64,000 bases of DNA from Flavobacteriaceae bacterium (GTDB lineage Bacteria; Bacteroidota; Bacteroidia; Flavobacteriales; Flavobacteriaceae). The stretch lies in the NCBI GenBank assembly GCA_947456955.1, contig CANGTQ010000006.1, positions 62,001-126,000 of the forward strand, in the 5' to 3' direction. The notes under the pieces are model-generated. The model saw only the letters and a program-made list of their open reading frames with translations, was not told the DNA's origin and ran no database searches. Both the position numbers and the translations under genes were made by a program. The stretch's first letter is position 1. Each line of letters starts with the position of its first letter. Positions 50,539 through 59,018 of the stretch are shown here, in pieces.

Positions 50539-51276
50539 ATGACAGCAAAAAAACACCATGTACACAATTTAATTATTTTAGACGAAAGCGGTTCTATGCA
50601 ATCTATTAAACCATCAATTATTAATGGATTTAATGAATTGGTTCAATCTATTAAAGGAATTCAAAATCAATTTCTAGAACAAGAGCATACTATTTCTATT
50701 ATTTCTTTTAACGGGTTTGGAAATAAAGTACTCCATTTTATGGATGATGTAAGCAAACTAAATACAATAGATTCCAGTAATTATAAACCTGACTCGAGCA
50801 CGCCATTATATGATGCAATGGGGTTTGGTTTTACCAAATTAAAGACAGAGTTAGAGTCGCAAACGAATTATAATGTATTAGTAACTATCCTTACCGATGG
50901 CGAGGAGAATGCTTCAAGAGAATATACCGGTACTGTTATAAAGAATATGATAGAAGAACTTAGTGAAGGAAATTGGACGTTTACCTATATCGGAACCGAT
51001 CATGATGTTGAAAAAATGGCAACTAATTTGTCTATAAAAAACAGTATGAGTTTTGATAAAAATATTGATGGAATTGATTCCATGTTTGCTGATGAGTTCC
51101 AAAGCAGAAGAGTATTCAGTAAAAATATTAGAGAAAAAAATGATTTCAAAGAAAATTACTTTCAAAAAGCTGAAGAATTAATAAAGTCATTAGAAAATGA
51201 TACTCAAGAACCTGTGAAACCAACAAAAAAACTAAGTATTTGGGAAAAATTGATGGGTAAGAATAAGACAAAATAA
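50539..51276 (+). CDS. vWA-domain protein, copy 2
   Basis: This is a 245 aa vWA protein, paralogous to 47577-48233. The MIDAS residues are intact: LIILDESGSMQSI (Asp15, Ser17, Ser19), Thr in SSTPLYDAMG and VTILTDGEENASREY. The N-terminus has HHVHN and the last 60 residues are a charged tail ending in IWEKLMGKNKTK, longer than in copy 1. Function is probably protein-protein assembly; partner unknown. Operator copy A lies upstream. Confidence 0.85.
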   Translation: MTAKKHHVHNLIILDESGSMQSIKPSIINGFNELVQSIKGIQNQFLEQEHTISIISFNGFGNKVLHFMDDVSKLNTIDSSNYKPDSSTPLYDAMGFGFTKLKTELESQTNYNVLVTILTDGEENASREYTGTVIKNMIEELSEGNWTFTYIGTDHDVEKMATNLSIKNSMSFDKNIDGIDSMFADEFQSRRVFSKNIREKNDFKENYFQKAEELIKSLENDTQEPVKPTKKLSIWEKLMGKNKTK

Positions 51277-51436
51277 AAATGAAAAATATGACTTTAGATT
51301 TTAATTAATGACCAGATATTGCTATTTGATATTTCACAAATGTTAACTAATCTTATTGGTATTTGTTTCTTGTAGATGAATTTAGTACAGCCAAAATTTT
51401 AAAATTTATTATTAATTTGTTAATCAATTAAGAAAA

Positions 51437-51988
51437 ATGCTTCCTGTTTTTATGCTATTATTTGGTGGTCATCGTAAAGTTGGCGATATGCTAAAAGGGT
51501 ATTTAATTGTTATGGGAATTCTCATAATAGCTAACACTTTAGACTATATATTTATTGGGTTAAAATACGTTTTAATTGGATTGGTATTTATCTCATCTCT
51601 ATTGGTAGTATTGTATGTATTAAGTATACGTTATCAACAAAAGAATTATCTTGGTAGGATATCATCTAATATAATATACTTTATTTTAAATACCAAAGTT
51701 ACTCGAGCAAAAGACATGTTGAGAAACAATAATCAACATTATGAAGTGTGTAATGAAATTGTTTTTTTGTTCAAAAATTTCAGACCAAATGACGCTAAAT
51801 TTCTTTACAGACAAGAATTGGGTAGAGTTAGCCTTGATTTAAATAAATACAAATTAAATTTGATAGAGGAAGATGAAGTATTAAAACCTTTCAAAAATTG
51901 GTTTTGTGATGTTGAAAAATATTTTTTGCAAAGCTATACAGTTGAAGCCCCAAACTTAATTGACTCTGTTTTTGAAAACTTAAATTGA
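51437..51988 (+). CDS. hypothetical membrane protein
   Basis: This is a 183 aa protein with two or three N-terminal membrane helices (about residues 18-65, with GYLIVMGILIIANTLDYIFI and LIGLVFISSLLVVLYVLSI) and a soluble C-terminal 110 residues with REELGR-like helices (FRPNDAKFLYRQELGRVSLD). No family recognised. It stands alone, 160 bp after the second vWA gene. Confidence 0.55.
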   Translation: MLPVFMLLFGGHRKVGDMLKGYLIVMGILIIANTLDYIFIGLKYVLIGLVFISSLLVVLYVLSIRYQQKNYLGRISSNIIYFILNTKVTRAKDMLRNNNQHYEVCNEIVFLFKNFRPNDAKFLYRQELGRVSLDLNKYKLNLIEEDEVLKPFKNWFCDVEKYFLQSYTVEAPNLIDSVFENLN

Positions 51989-52055
51989 ATATGTAAAACG
52001 ATTTTAAGTTGCTTTATAATTATTGCTTAACACCAAAATCTTACTAACTATAAAA

Positions 52056-52331
52056 ATGAAACTAGTAAATTATCTTAAATCACTCATTACAAATTCTCCT
52101 AACATTCCCTACAAAGAGTGTGAAAGAACAATAAGAAAACTGGGGTATAAAAAAGAAGATGAAGGCACTTTTATAAGAGAAAGCTCTAGTGGAAGAACAA
52201 CTATATGGCTATATGAAGACAGTGTCAAAATAAAAGTATATGCTCATGGTTATGCTGAATCTGATTATTTACCAGCTCCTTTACCTGATTCAGAAACGTT
52301 AAAAAGTTTTATCAGAAGAAATGAATTGTAA
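52056..52331 (+). CDS. hypothetical small protein
   Basis: This is a 91 aa protein from MKLVNYLKSLITNSPNIPYK. The helix PYKECERTIRKLGYKKEDEG and the strands TFIRESSSGRTTIWLYED suggest a small alpha/beta fold, similar in shape to HicA-like mRNA interferase or dsRBD-like proteins. The catalytic His of HicA is absent, so I do not call it. An in-frame TTG at 52023 is not preferred. Confidence 0.5.
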   Translation: MKLVNYLKSLITNSPNIPYKECERTIRKLGYKKEDEGTFIRESSSGRTTIWLYEDSVKIKVYAHGYAESDYLPAPLPDSETLKSFIRRNEL

Positions 52332-52383
52332 ACTTATAAAAAGAAAAAATGAGCATTGGGAATTTTAAAAAAAAAATAAAAAA

Positions 52384-52911
52384 ATGAGTTACATTGTAGT
52401 AGATGTGGAAGCAGATGGAGCAATACCGCACAAGTATTCGATGGTTTGTTTTGGTGCTGTAATAGTTGAGCCAACACTTACCAAAACATTCTACGGAAAA
52501 ACAAAGCCGATTTCAAATGAATGGGTTGCTGATGCTTTAGCAGTATCAGGTTTTAGTCGTGAAGAACACGAAAAGTTTGACGACCCTAAAAATGTTATGG
52601 AAAATTTTGCTGAATGGATTGCTAAAAATTCAAAAGGTAATCCAACTTTCATAAGTGATAACCCTGCTTTTGATTGGCAATGGATTAATTACTATTTCCA
52701 TACCTATTTAGGCAAAAATCCATTTGGTTTTTCTGCAAGGCGTATAGGTGATTTGTATTGCGGAATGAAAATGGACACTGGATTAAATTCAGAATGGAAA
52801 AGATTACACCGAAAAACAATACACGACCACAATCCCGTTAATGATGCAAAAGGTAACGCAGAAGCATTATTAGCAATGAAGAAAATGGGATTGAAATTAC
52901 CAACGTATTAA
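52384..52911 (+). CDS. 3'-5' exonuclease of the DEDD family
   Basis: This is a 175 aa protein. Exo I is YIVVDVEADGAIPHKYSMV (D-x-E), the middle Asp is in TFISDNPAFDWQWIN (SDNPAFDW, Exo II), and Exo III is HDHNPVNDAKGNAEALL (H-x4-D type). All four acidic residues of the DEDDh group are present. It degrades nucleic acid from the 3' end; length and context suggest a stand-alone nuclease in the island. It is convergent with the WYL gene downstream. Confidence 0.85.
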   Translation: MSYIVVDVEADGAIPHKYSMVCFGAVIVEPTLTKTFYGKTKPISNEWVADALAVSGFSREEHEKFDDPKNVMENFAEWIAKNSKGNPTFISDNPAFDWQWINYYFHTYLGKNPFGFSARRIGDLYCGMKMDTGLNSEWKRLHRKTIHDHNPVNDAKGNAEALLAMKKMGLKLPTY

Positions 52912-52919
52912 ATTAGCTT

Positions 52920-52974
52920 GGGCAGATTTTTTCTTTTTCTTTCTTGCAAAAGTTTATTAGATGCATATCTGCCC
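52920..52974. terminator. possible bidirectional hairpin between convergent genes
   Basis: GGGCAGAT (52920-52927) and ATCTGCCC (52967-52974) are perfect inverted arms. The spacer of 39 nt is long, with a T-rich stretch right after the left arm. It lies between the exonuclease and WYL stops and could terminate transcription from both sides. Confidence 0.35.
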
Positions 52975-53007
52975 ACTTTCATATAACTTTATAATAGTGT
53001 CTGTAAA

Positions 53008-54021
53008 TCAATAATTATTTAATCCGCTTAAGATTCTATTTTTAATTTCTTCCTTTAAATGTTTTGGTTTAATTACAGTAACACTCTCGCCATAACTCAA
53101 GATTAACCGGCCTAATTCGTAATTTGGAATTACTTTGATTTTGACTTCTAACGTATCATCATTTAACCATTTATGTTTTTGGGTCTCATGTATTGGTTTG
53201 TTTTCCATGTATTTCCCTGTAAGCTCATTGAAATGTAAAACAATCTCTTCTATTTCTCCATCAACTTGTTTGCTTACTCCGATTATATCGGAGAAATAGT
53301 CATTCCAATCTATAGTTTTGTTTGGAATAAATTTTTTATTAAGGGTTTCTATTTTAATAATTCGATCTATAGCCACATTCCAATCGGATTTCATAAATTC
53401 TTCGTGTAACCCATAGAGAAACCAACTTTTGTTGTATTGTTTTAAATAGTAGGGATGAAGAGTGAAAGTATAAGGATATTGTGATTTAAAATCTTGATAA
53501 GTAATCTTTAAGGGTAATTGTTTTTGAGTTGAATTATATAGTAGACTAAAATGTTCCATCCCCTTTAAATCTTGATTGGTATCAAAGCCTATAAAAGGTT
53601 GTTTGGTTTCTTCTGCTTTTAAGTCGAATTTTAATTTGGCAATAATTTCTTGAATCCCTTCAAATTGAGGCATCCCTTCAAATTGCGATAAAACATGAAT
53701 AGCTGATTGAAATTCGTTTAGTTCAATTTCATTTAAGGGCGCATTATTAATTGAAAAGTTGAGGTCTTCATATCTAAAGATTCTTTTTTTACCGTCAAAT
53801 TCTTCTGCTAATTCAATACTCCAACCTTCTGAACTTTTCATAAAGACAATGTCATCTTGCATTTGGCGAAGTTTGATGCAATGCGACTCATCATCAAAGC
53901 GTTCAATGAGTTTCTCATTGAGTGTGCTTAATAAAAGTTCTTTAGTGAATTTTTTATATGGATTTCTTAAGCAAGCATCTAAAATCTTATAGCGTATAAG
54001 TGGGTTTTTAGTTACAGCCAT
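53008..54021 (-). CDS. WYL domain regulator, probable master of the RT/retron island
   Basis: This is a 337 aa protein from the ATG at 54021 (MAVTKNPLIRYKILDACLRN). An N-terminal winged helix (PYKKFTKELLLSTLNEKLIE ... CIKLRQMQDDIVFMKSS), a WYL domain (LKITYQDFKSQYPYTFTLHPYYLKQYNKSWFLYGLHEEFM, WFL for WYL) and a WCX tail (HETQKHKWLNDDTLEVKIKV) are present. WYL repressors sense nucleic acid ligands and derepress defence genes. A perfect 19 bp palindrome lies in its own promoter region at 54081-54099, facing the RT gene. Related sites precede three other genes in the island. Confidence 0.88.
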   Translation of the reverse strand: MAVTKNPLIRYKILDACLRNPYKKFTKELLLSTLNEKLIERFDDESHCIKLRQMQDDIVFMKSSEGWSIELAEEFDGKKRIFRYEDLNFSINNAPLNEIELNEFQSAIHVLSQFEGMPQFEGIQEIIAKLKFDLKAEETKQPFIGFDTNQDLKGMEHFSLLYNSTQKQLPLKITYQDFKSQYPYTFTLHPYYLKQYNKSWFLYGLHEEFMKSDWNVAIDRIIKIETLNKKFIPNKTIDWNDYFSDIIGVSKQVDGEIEEIVLHFNELTGKYMENKPIHETQKHKWLNDDTLEVKIKVIPNYELGRLILSYGESVTVIKPKHLKEEIKNRILSGLNNY

Positions 54022-54080
54022 TGTTGCATTTTTTATATATTTACGACTTAGTAAAGTCAAAAATACAATTTTAATATTGA

Positions 54081-54099
54081 TATGCATTTAAAATGCATA
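54081..54099. promoter_or_regulatory. 19 bp palindromic operator, copy D
   Basis: TATGCATTTAAAATGCATA is a perfect palindrome around one A. It is 60 bp upstream of the WYL start and 209 bp upstream of the RT start. Its half-sites TATGC and GCATA and their 9 bp spacing match three other copies in the island. Confidence 0.75.
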
Positions 54100-54307
54100 G
54101 AGATGAAATAAGTTTGTAATGTCAAACAAATGTTCTTTGAAAAACCTTAGTTATAATATTGATTTGCATGTTAAAGATAGTCTTGCCTGCTGGAAGTAAT
54201 TATAAATATGGTTTAATAAACTTTTTATAAAATAGAGAATTACTTTAGAGAGAATATGTATAACAATTTTTTTAAGCTAATTTTGAGTGCCAAATAAATA
54301 TAAATGA

Positions 54308-56008
54308 ATGAATAAAGTACTTACAGAATATTTTAATACTGAAAATCTCAAGCTAGCCTATTATAGGGTGATATGTTGGTCTGATAGATTAGTGAAAGAT
54401 CGATTTGGCATACATGCCTTCGGAGCAAATTTAGAAACCAACTTAAAAGTGCTTTCCGAAAAAATTATATCAGGTAATTATAATCCTCAAACAGGATTTA
54501 AATTCTATGAACCTAAATCATCTGGCACTCAAAGAACAAAGACACTTCTAATGATAGAAGATGCACTGGTATATCAAGCTATTTCAAATAAAATAGCTCA
54601 AAAAGTATATCCGCAATTGGCAGAAAATGAAAACTTTGTTTTCGGTTCAGTTTTAGCTCCTAATGTACAACTAGGGCAAGAGATTTTAAATACAGAGAAT
54701 CCAAATTTCTTTTTCTTTAAATTTTGGAAGTCACTCTTTGGAAAATTCAAAGAATCTGTTATTAAAGCAATTGAAGAGGATAAAGCAACTTATAAATTTG
54801 AAACAGATATAACGGGCTTTTTCGATTCAATTCCACATTACAATTTACTTCTAACATTAAGTTCTGAATTTGATGTGGAAGATGAAATATTAGACATATT
54901 ATCACAATGTTTTAATGCTTGGTCAGGAACTAAAGATAATAGTACTCCTGGAGTAGGAATACCTCAAGGTTCTCAACCCTCTTTCTTTTTTGCAAACTTA
55001 CTTTTACATCCTTTAGACAAACAAGTTATAGGTGATGGTCATAAGTATTACAGATATATGGATGACATAAAAATTTATGGATATTCAGAAGAGGATCTAT
55101 TAGATATTTTAGTACAAATAGATAATTATCTAAAAAGCCACGGACTTTCAATAAATTCTAAAAAAACAAGTATTCAAAAAATTGATGCAGCTAGTGAAGA
55201 TGAAACAGTAAAAGAGTTCAGACGAATTGCAATTATGGGTGAAGAATATGAAGGTGCTTCTAATGAAATAGAAATTTCGCTAAATACTATGGATAATGAT
55301 TTAGTAAAAAATTTATCATCACTTTTTGAACAAACAAACGAAGATTCAATTAATACTAATGTTGAGTTTTTATCAAATCCAGAAGAAATAATCGAATTTT
55401 GGGAAAATGAAATAAAAATAGTAGAAGAAGAATTACCTGCTCTATTCAAAACGGATTCTATTGAATTGGTTAATCCTGATAAAACAGATGATATTGATTT
55501 TATTAGATACAGTGCAAAATACGGAACTGCTTTACGGGCTTTAAAAGAAGTTAAAACAATAAAAGTTAATCAAGAACTTTTAAAATATTGGTTATTTGCT
55601 CTTAAAAAATATTTCTGGAGAGCAAGTAATTATGTTATAACACTTCAATATTACAAGGATAATCCAATACTTAAAAATGAATTGAAAGAACTCTATAAAT
55701 ATGGTAAAAACTATGAATGTTACAGATACCATATAGTAAATTGCATGACCTATAATTTCAATTATCAAGATAAAGAATTGAGAGATTTTTTTAAAATTCT
55801 AAAAGAAGAAAAATCGGTATTGGTAAAATATGCTATTTATTGTCTAATTATAAAACATTCAAACGACCCTCAATTATTAAGTACCATAAAAGGAAATATT
55901 AGTATTGAACAAAATCAATATTTAAAATTGATAGTGCTCGACTATTGGAAGAATGATACTAATAGAGCAGATTCTATGCAGGATCTCATAAAATCAGTTG
56001 GCTTATGA
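54308..56008 (+). CDS. reverse transcriptase, defence-type (UG/Abi-like)
   Basis: This is a 566 aa protein. The RT domain fills residues 10-300: motif A TYKFETDITGFFDSIPHYNL (catalytic Asp167), GVGIPQGSQPSFFFANLLLH (219-232), YYRYMDDIKIYGY (YMDD 250-253), then LSINSKKTSIQ. There is no group II intron maturase domain and no VTG retron motif. Residues 310-560 are helical and HEAT-like (ALRALKEVKTIKVNQELLKYW...). This shape, RT plus helical repeats, is seen in Abi/UG-type antiphage RTs. The gene overlaps a small HEPN-like partner by 4 bp (ATGA). UG group not determined. Confidence 0.85.
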   Translation: MNKVLTEYFNTENLKLAYYRVICWSDRLVKDRFGIHAFGANLETNLKVLSEKIISGNYNPQTGFKFYEPKSSGTQRTKTLLMIEDALVYQAISNKIAQKVYPQLAENENFVFGSVLAPNVQLGQEILNTENPNFFFFKFWKSLFGKFKESVIKAIEEDKATYKFETDITGFFDSIPHYNLLLTLSSEFDVEDEILDILSQCFNAWSGTKDNSTPGVGIPQGSQPSFFFANLLLHPLDKQVIGDGHKYYRYMDDIKIYGYSEEDLLDILVQIDNYLKSHGLSINSKKTSIQKIDAASEDETVKEFRRIAIMGEEYEGASNEIEISLNTMDNDLVKNLSSLFEQTNEDSINTNVEFLSNPEEIIEFWENEIKIVEEELPALFKTDSIELVNPDKTDDIDFIRYSAKYGTALRALKEVKTIKVNQELLKYWLFALKKYFWRASNYVITLQYYKDNPILKNELKELYKYGKNYECYRYHIVNCMTYNFNYQDKELRDFFKILKEEKSVLVKYAIYCLIIKHSNDPQLLSTIKGNISIEQNQYLKLIVLDYWKNDTNRADSMQDLIKSVGL

Positions 56009-56619
56009 AATTTACAGAAATGAGATCAACCATGCAAAGTTTTTCAGGAGCAAAAACTGCTGAATACCAAATGCAGTATATGGCAACGGAACTAAAAGAT
56101 GTTTTAAATGGTTTAAATAATAAATTTGTCGAATACTTAACAAATGATTTAACTGATTTAAAATTAGAAATTGATTTTAGAAATAGGATAACAAATACCT
56201 ATTACGGTTCTTCAAATGATAATGCTAAAGAATGTTTAGAATTATGCCTTAATGTTAAACATTTATACGGTCGTAAAATAAAATCTTGGACAGATAATGC
56301 TTTAAAATGCTATGATAATTTTTTATTAAAATACATTCAGGAAGATAGAGGAGAAAAAATAAAACCCAACATAAAGGTAGGCACGGAGCGAGAAGTATAT
56401 TGGCATCTTATTGACCTTGGTGGTGATTTACAACAAATAGGACAAGCATTCGACAATATTTACCTATCAAGAAATGAATTTCAACACATTCAAATTATAG
56501 ATCAAAACGGAAATCGTATACCAAAGCAAGTTTCAAACTCAAAATACAATGAAAAAAGAGATTTGATAATTAGTTGGTTTAAAAGTGCTTTGATTTTAAT
56601 GTTGGATAAAATAAAATAA
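56005..56619 (+). CDS. small RT partner protein with HEPN-type motif
   Basis: This is a 204 aa helical protein, cotranslated with the RT (ATGA overlap). NIYLSRNEFQHIQIIDQNGN contains R156-N157-E158-F159-Q160-H161, the R-(N/D/H)-x3-H motif of HEPN RNases, in a helix followed by a polar loop as in HEPN alpha-4. The N-terminus (TELKDVLNGLNNKFVEYL, long helices) and C-terminus (LIISWFKSALILMLDKI) complete a helical bundle. AbiA carries RT and HEPN fused; here they would be split. Nuclease activity is inferred. Confidence 0.65.
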   Translation: MKFTEMRSTMQSFSGAKTAEYQMQYMATELKDVLNGLNNKFVEYLTNDLTDLKLEIDFRNRITNTYYGSSNDNAKECLELCLNVKHLYGRKIKSWTDNALKCYDNFLLKYIQEDRGEKIKPNIKVGTEREVYWHLIDLGGDLQQIGQAFDNIYLSRNEFQHIQIIDQNGNRIPKQVSNSKYNEKRDLIISWFKSALILMLDKIK

Positions 56620-56665
56620 TTCTTATGAATTGGTTTAATAAAACAGATGAGTTAATTAATTTTTA

Positions 56666-56684
56666 TATGCACCAAAAACGCATA
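56666..56684. promoter_or_regulatory. 19 bp inverted-repeat operator, copy B
   Basis: TATGCACCAAAAACGCATA, with intact TATGC and GCATA half-sites. It is followed 6 bp later by TATATTG, a near -7 box. The site is 39 bp upstream of the DnaB-like start and overlaps the expected -33 region, so binding should repress. Confidence 0.7.
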
Positions 56685-56722
56685 CTTGTTATATTGTTTT
56701 ACCAAAAATAAAATCACCCACT

Positions 56723-57691
56723 ATGAACACACCAAAATCCACCTCCATAAGCAATCTTTCAAAAGAAATTGTTCAGAACATAGAAAACAAAGACGGAAAT
56801 GACAACCTAATACCTACTGGTTTTAAGTATTTAGATGAAGAATTTGGTGGTTTATCTTTAGGTGAGTTATTGGTTATTGGTGGAAGACCAGCCATGGGGA
56901 AAAGTCAATTTGTGATTAATTTAGTTTCTAATATTTGTGATATAGAACCTGTTTTGTTTTTTTCCTTTGACCTAACACCTACAACACTTACCTCTCGCAT
57001 ACTATCGAATAGAACAGGAATTAGTGTGGACAAACTGATTCGAAATCAATTAACTAATTCCGATGTTAATTTGATAAAATTAGCAGCTAAACAACTTGAA
57101 AATAGCAAATTGTTGGTAAGCGATATAGGAGTAGCTAATATTAACGAAACAATTGATATAATTAAAGAACACGTGGAACTATACCACACTAAAATAGTAG
57201 TCATTGATTATTTGCAACTCTTAGGCATAGGTAAATACAATACAGGAAGAGAGGCCGAAATAGGGCATATTTGTAGAGTATTAAAAATGTGTGCTAAAGA
57301 ACTTAATATTTGTATCATTTTATTAAGTCAATTAAGTCGAGCTGTTGAAGTAAGAGGAAGCAGTAAAAAACCACAACTGTCCGATTTGAGAGATAGTGGT
57401 TCTATAGAACAAATTGCTGATAAAGTTTGGTTGTTGTATCGCCCAGAATACTACATGATTGATGAGTTAGATGATGATGAATTTACTTCTACAGATTGTA
57501 TTTTAATGGTTATTGTTGCCAAAAATAAAAATGGTAAAATAGGAGTAAGTTATTTCAAAAGAGATATTCCTTTTACTTCATTTCAATCCATTCAAAGACC
57601 GGGAGATACTTTTACATTTAATGTTAAGCGATTGCTCGATTTGGAAAATCCTTTTAAAAAGGATACCGATGATGACTCCGTTCCATTTTAA
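56723..57691 (+). CDS. DnaB-like ATPase lacking the N-terminal domain
   Basis: This is a 322 aa RecA-fold protein equal to the C-terminal ATPase domain of DnaB: GLSLGELLVIGGRPAMGKSQ (Walker A, 54-61), VVIDYLQLLGIG (Walker B), IILLSQLSRAVEVRGSSKKP (the SQLSR box), LSDLRDSGSIEQIADKVWLL and a late MVIVAKNKNGKIG finger. The N-terminal DnaG-binding domain of replicative DnaB (150 aa) is missing. It probably does not replace host DnaB. Operator copy B precedes it, and the retron RNA begins 7 nt after its stop. Confidence 0.85.
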   Translation: MNTPKSTSISNLSKEIVQNIENKDGNDNLIPTGFKYLDEEFGGLSLGELLVIGGRPAMGKSQFVINLVSNICDIEPVLFFSFDLTPTTLTSRILSNRTGISVDKLIRNQLTNSDVNLIKLAAKQLENSKLLVSDIGVANINETIDIIKEHVELYHTKIVVIDYLQLLGIGKYNTGREAEIGHICRVLKMCAKELNICIILLSQLSRAVEVRGSSKKPQLSDLRDSGSIEQIADKVWLLYRPEYYMIDELDDDEFTSTDCILMVIVAKNKNGKIGVSYFKRDIPFTSFQSIQRPGDTFTFNVKRLLDLENPFKKDTDDDSVPF

Positions 57692-57697
57692 AAAAAA

Positions 57698-57852
57698 TAA
57701 GCCGTTGGTAAAAAATTATGAAGTCAAACCTAAAAAAAAATGACTTGGCGATTGTGTTCCGCAATCCTATTACTATTAGAATATGGTAATAAATATTAGT
57801 AATTGACCAAAGGTCAATTACTAAGGTTTCAAAGATAATCTACCAACGGCTT
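57698..57852 (+). ncRNA. retron msr-msd RNA
   Basis: The outer repeats AAGCCGTTGGTA (57699-57710) and TACCAACGGCTT (57841-57852) are a perfect 12 bp inverted pair, the a1/a2 stem. Inside: AAGTCA/TGACTT (57721-57746), GATTGTG-TTC-CGCAATC (57750-57766), a stem TATTAC/GTAATA, and a perfect 13 bp hairpin TTAGTAATTGACC-AAA-GGTCAATTACTAA (57796-57824) as msd tip. It lies directly upstream of the retron RT, as in known retrons. The branching G and exact msr/msd border were not fixed. Confidence 0.8.
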
Positions 57853-57862
57853 TTATTACATT

Positions 57863-58954
57863 ATGGATAATCAATTAAAAATAATAGACAGGATACATAC
57901 CCGATTAGAAGAATACAATTCTTATTTCTATGGGTGTCAAGCAGATATTTTTTTTAAATTTAATCAGGATTTTTTTGTTCAACAACTGCTTTCGGTGGTA
58001 AAAATTTCTGATTTGAAGGTTTTGTTGAAATTAAATTATAGTTGGTTAAGTCCTTTAATAAATGCTCCACATTATGATGAATTTTCAATTCCTAAAAAAA
58101 GTGGTGGGATTCGAAAGATAGAAGCGCCTGAGTTATTATTGAGAGCTACTCAGTCAAGATTTAATTTTTATTTACAAAACTATTATCATTTGGTTCGTCC
58201 GGATGGTGTTTATGGTTTTGTTATCAATCCTAACAAAAAAGAGCCCTTTTGTAATATTGCTGAAAACGCGAAACTACATGTAAATAAAAAGTATGTTTTA
58301 AATCTTGACCTTCAGGATTTTTTTGAATCTATAAAAGCATATCGTGTGAAAGCACTTTTTCAGTCGGAGTATTTTAGATACTCAGAGCAAGTTGCTACAG
58401 CTTTAGCTTTATTAGTTACTTACGAAGGAAAGCTTCCTACAGGAGCACCAACATCACCTGTTGTTTCTAATTTTATTTGTTTACAATTGGACGAAATGTT
58501 ATTGTCCTATTGTTATGATAAAGATATTCAGTATTCTAGATATGCTGATGATTTGACATTTTCATCTGATCGAGAAATAACAAAATCGCATCTAGAAGAA
58601 TTGAGTACAATAATCATTTCCAATCACTTTACAATCAATCCTAAAAAAACTCGATTAAATAAAAATTATAGAAAACAAACTGTTACCGGTATTACTGTTA
58701 ATAGTAAGGTGAACGTAGATCGAAAGACTCTAAAAATCGTTCGTGCCATGCTTTACGACGCACTGCAAAATGGAGTTAGTAAAGCCGCTAGAAAACATTT
58801 TCAATTAAAAAATGAAATGAGCAAAATGAGTGAAACTTATTTTTTAAATCGTTTGGATGGTTACATCAATTTTATTGGTCAAGTTCGTGGAAAAGAAGAT
58901 GTTTTAGTTTTAAAATTTAAAGAAGATTTTAAAATGATTCTTAAATTAAAGTAA
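57863..58954 (+). CDS. retron reverse transcriptase
   Basis: This is a 363 aa RT with retron features: an N-terminal helical region, LINAPHYDEFSIPKKSGG (NAPH, a variant of the retron NAxxH signature, residues 67-70), RKIEAPELLLRATQSRFNFY, motif A VLNLDLQDFFESIKA, LPTGAPTSPVVSNFICLQLD, YSRYADDLTF (YADD 227-230), TINPKKTRL and the retron VTG motif (TVTGITVN, 274-276). It uses the RNA at 57698-57852 to make msDNA. No effector is fused. Candidate effectors are the DnaB-like protein upstream or genes downstream. Confidence 0.88.
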   Translation: MDNQLKIIDRIHTRLEEYNSYFYGCQADIFFKFNQDFFVQQLLSVVKISDLKVLLKLNYSWLSPLINAPHYDEFSIPKKSGGIRKIEAPELLLRATQSRFNFYLQNYYHLVRPDGVYGFVINPNKKEPFCNIAENAKLHVNKKYVLNLDLQDFFESIKAYRVKALFQSEYFRYSEQVATALALLVTYEGKLPTGAPTSPVVSNFICLQLDEMLLSYCYDKDIQYSRYADDLTFSSDREITKSHLEELSTIIISNHFTINPKKTRLNKNYRKQTVTGITVNSKVNVDRKTLKIVRAMLYDALQNGVSKAARKHFQLKNEMSKMSETYFLNRLDGYINFIGQVRGKEDVLVLKFKEDFKMILKLK

Positions 58955-58962
58955 TAACTATC

Positions 58963-58981
58963 TGTGCGCTAAACTTGCATA
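58963..58981. promoter_or_regulatory. 19 bp inverted-repeat operator, copy C
   Basis: TGTGCGCTAAACTTGCATA, with a TGTGC left half-site (one change) and an intact GCATA. It is followed by ATTACTTGTTATTTTG, in which TATTTTG approximates the -7 box. It is 37 bp upstream of the SSB-like gene, the same spacing as copy B before the DnaB-like gene. Confidence 0.65.
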
Positions 58982-59018
58982 CATTACTTGTTATTTTGCT
59001 TAAAATTAAAACTATAAT

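Noticed and set aside
52056..52331. HicA-type mRNA interferase
   Set aside because: The fold could fit, but the catalytic His in the G-x-H strand is absent and no HicB partner follows.
54308..56008. Group II intron or diversity-generating RT
   Set aside because: No maturase or domain V RNA nearby, no template/variable repeat pair and no target gene with a C-type lectin fold were seen.
56723..57691. A host replicative DnaB
   Set aside because: The N-terminal domain is missing, and the gene sits under an island operator next to a retron.
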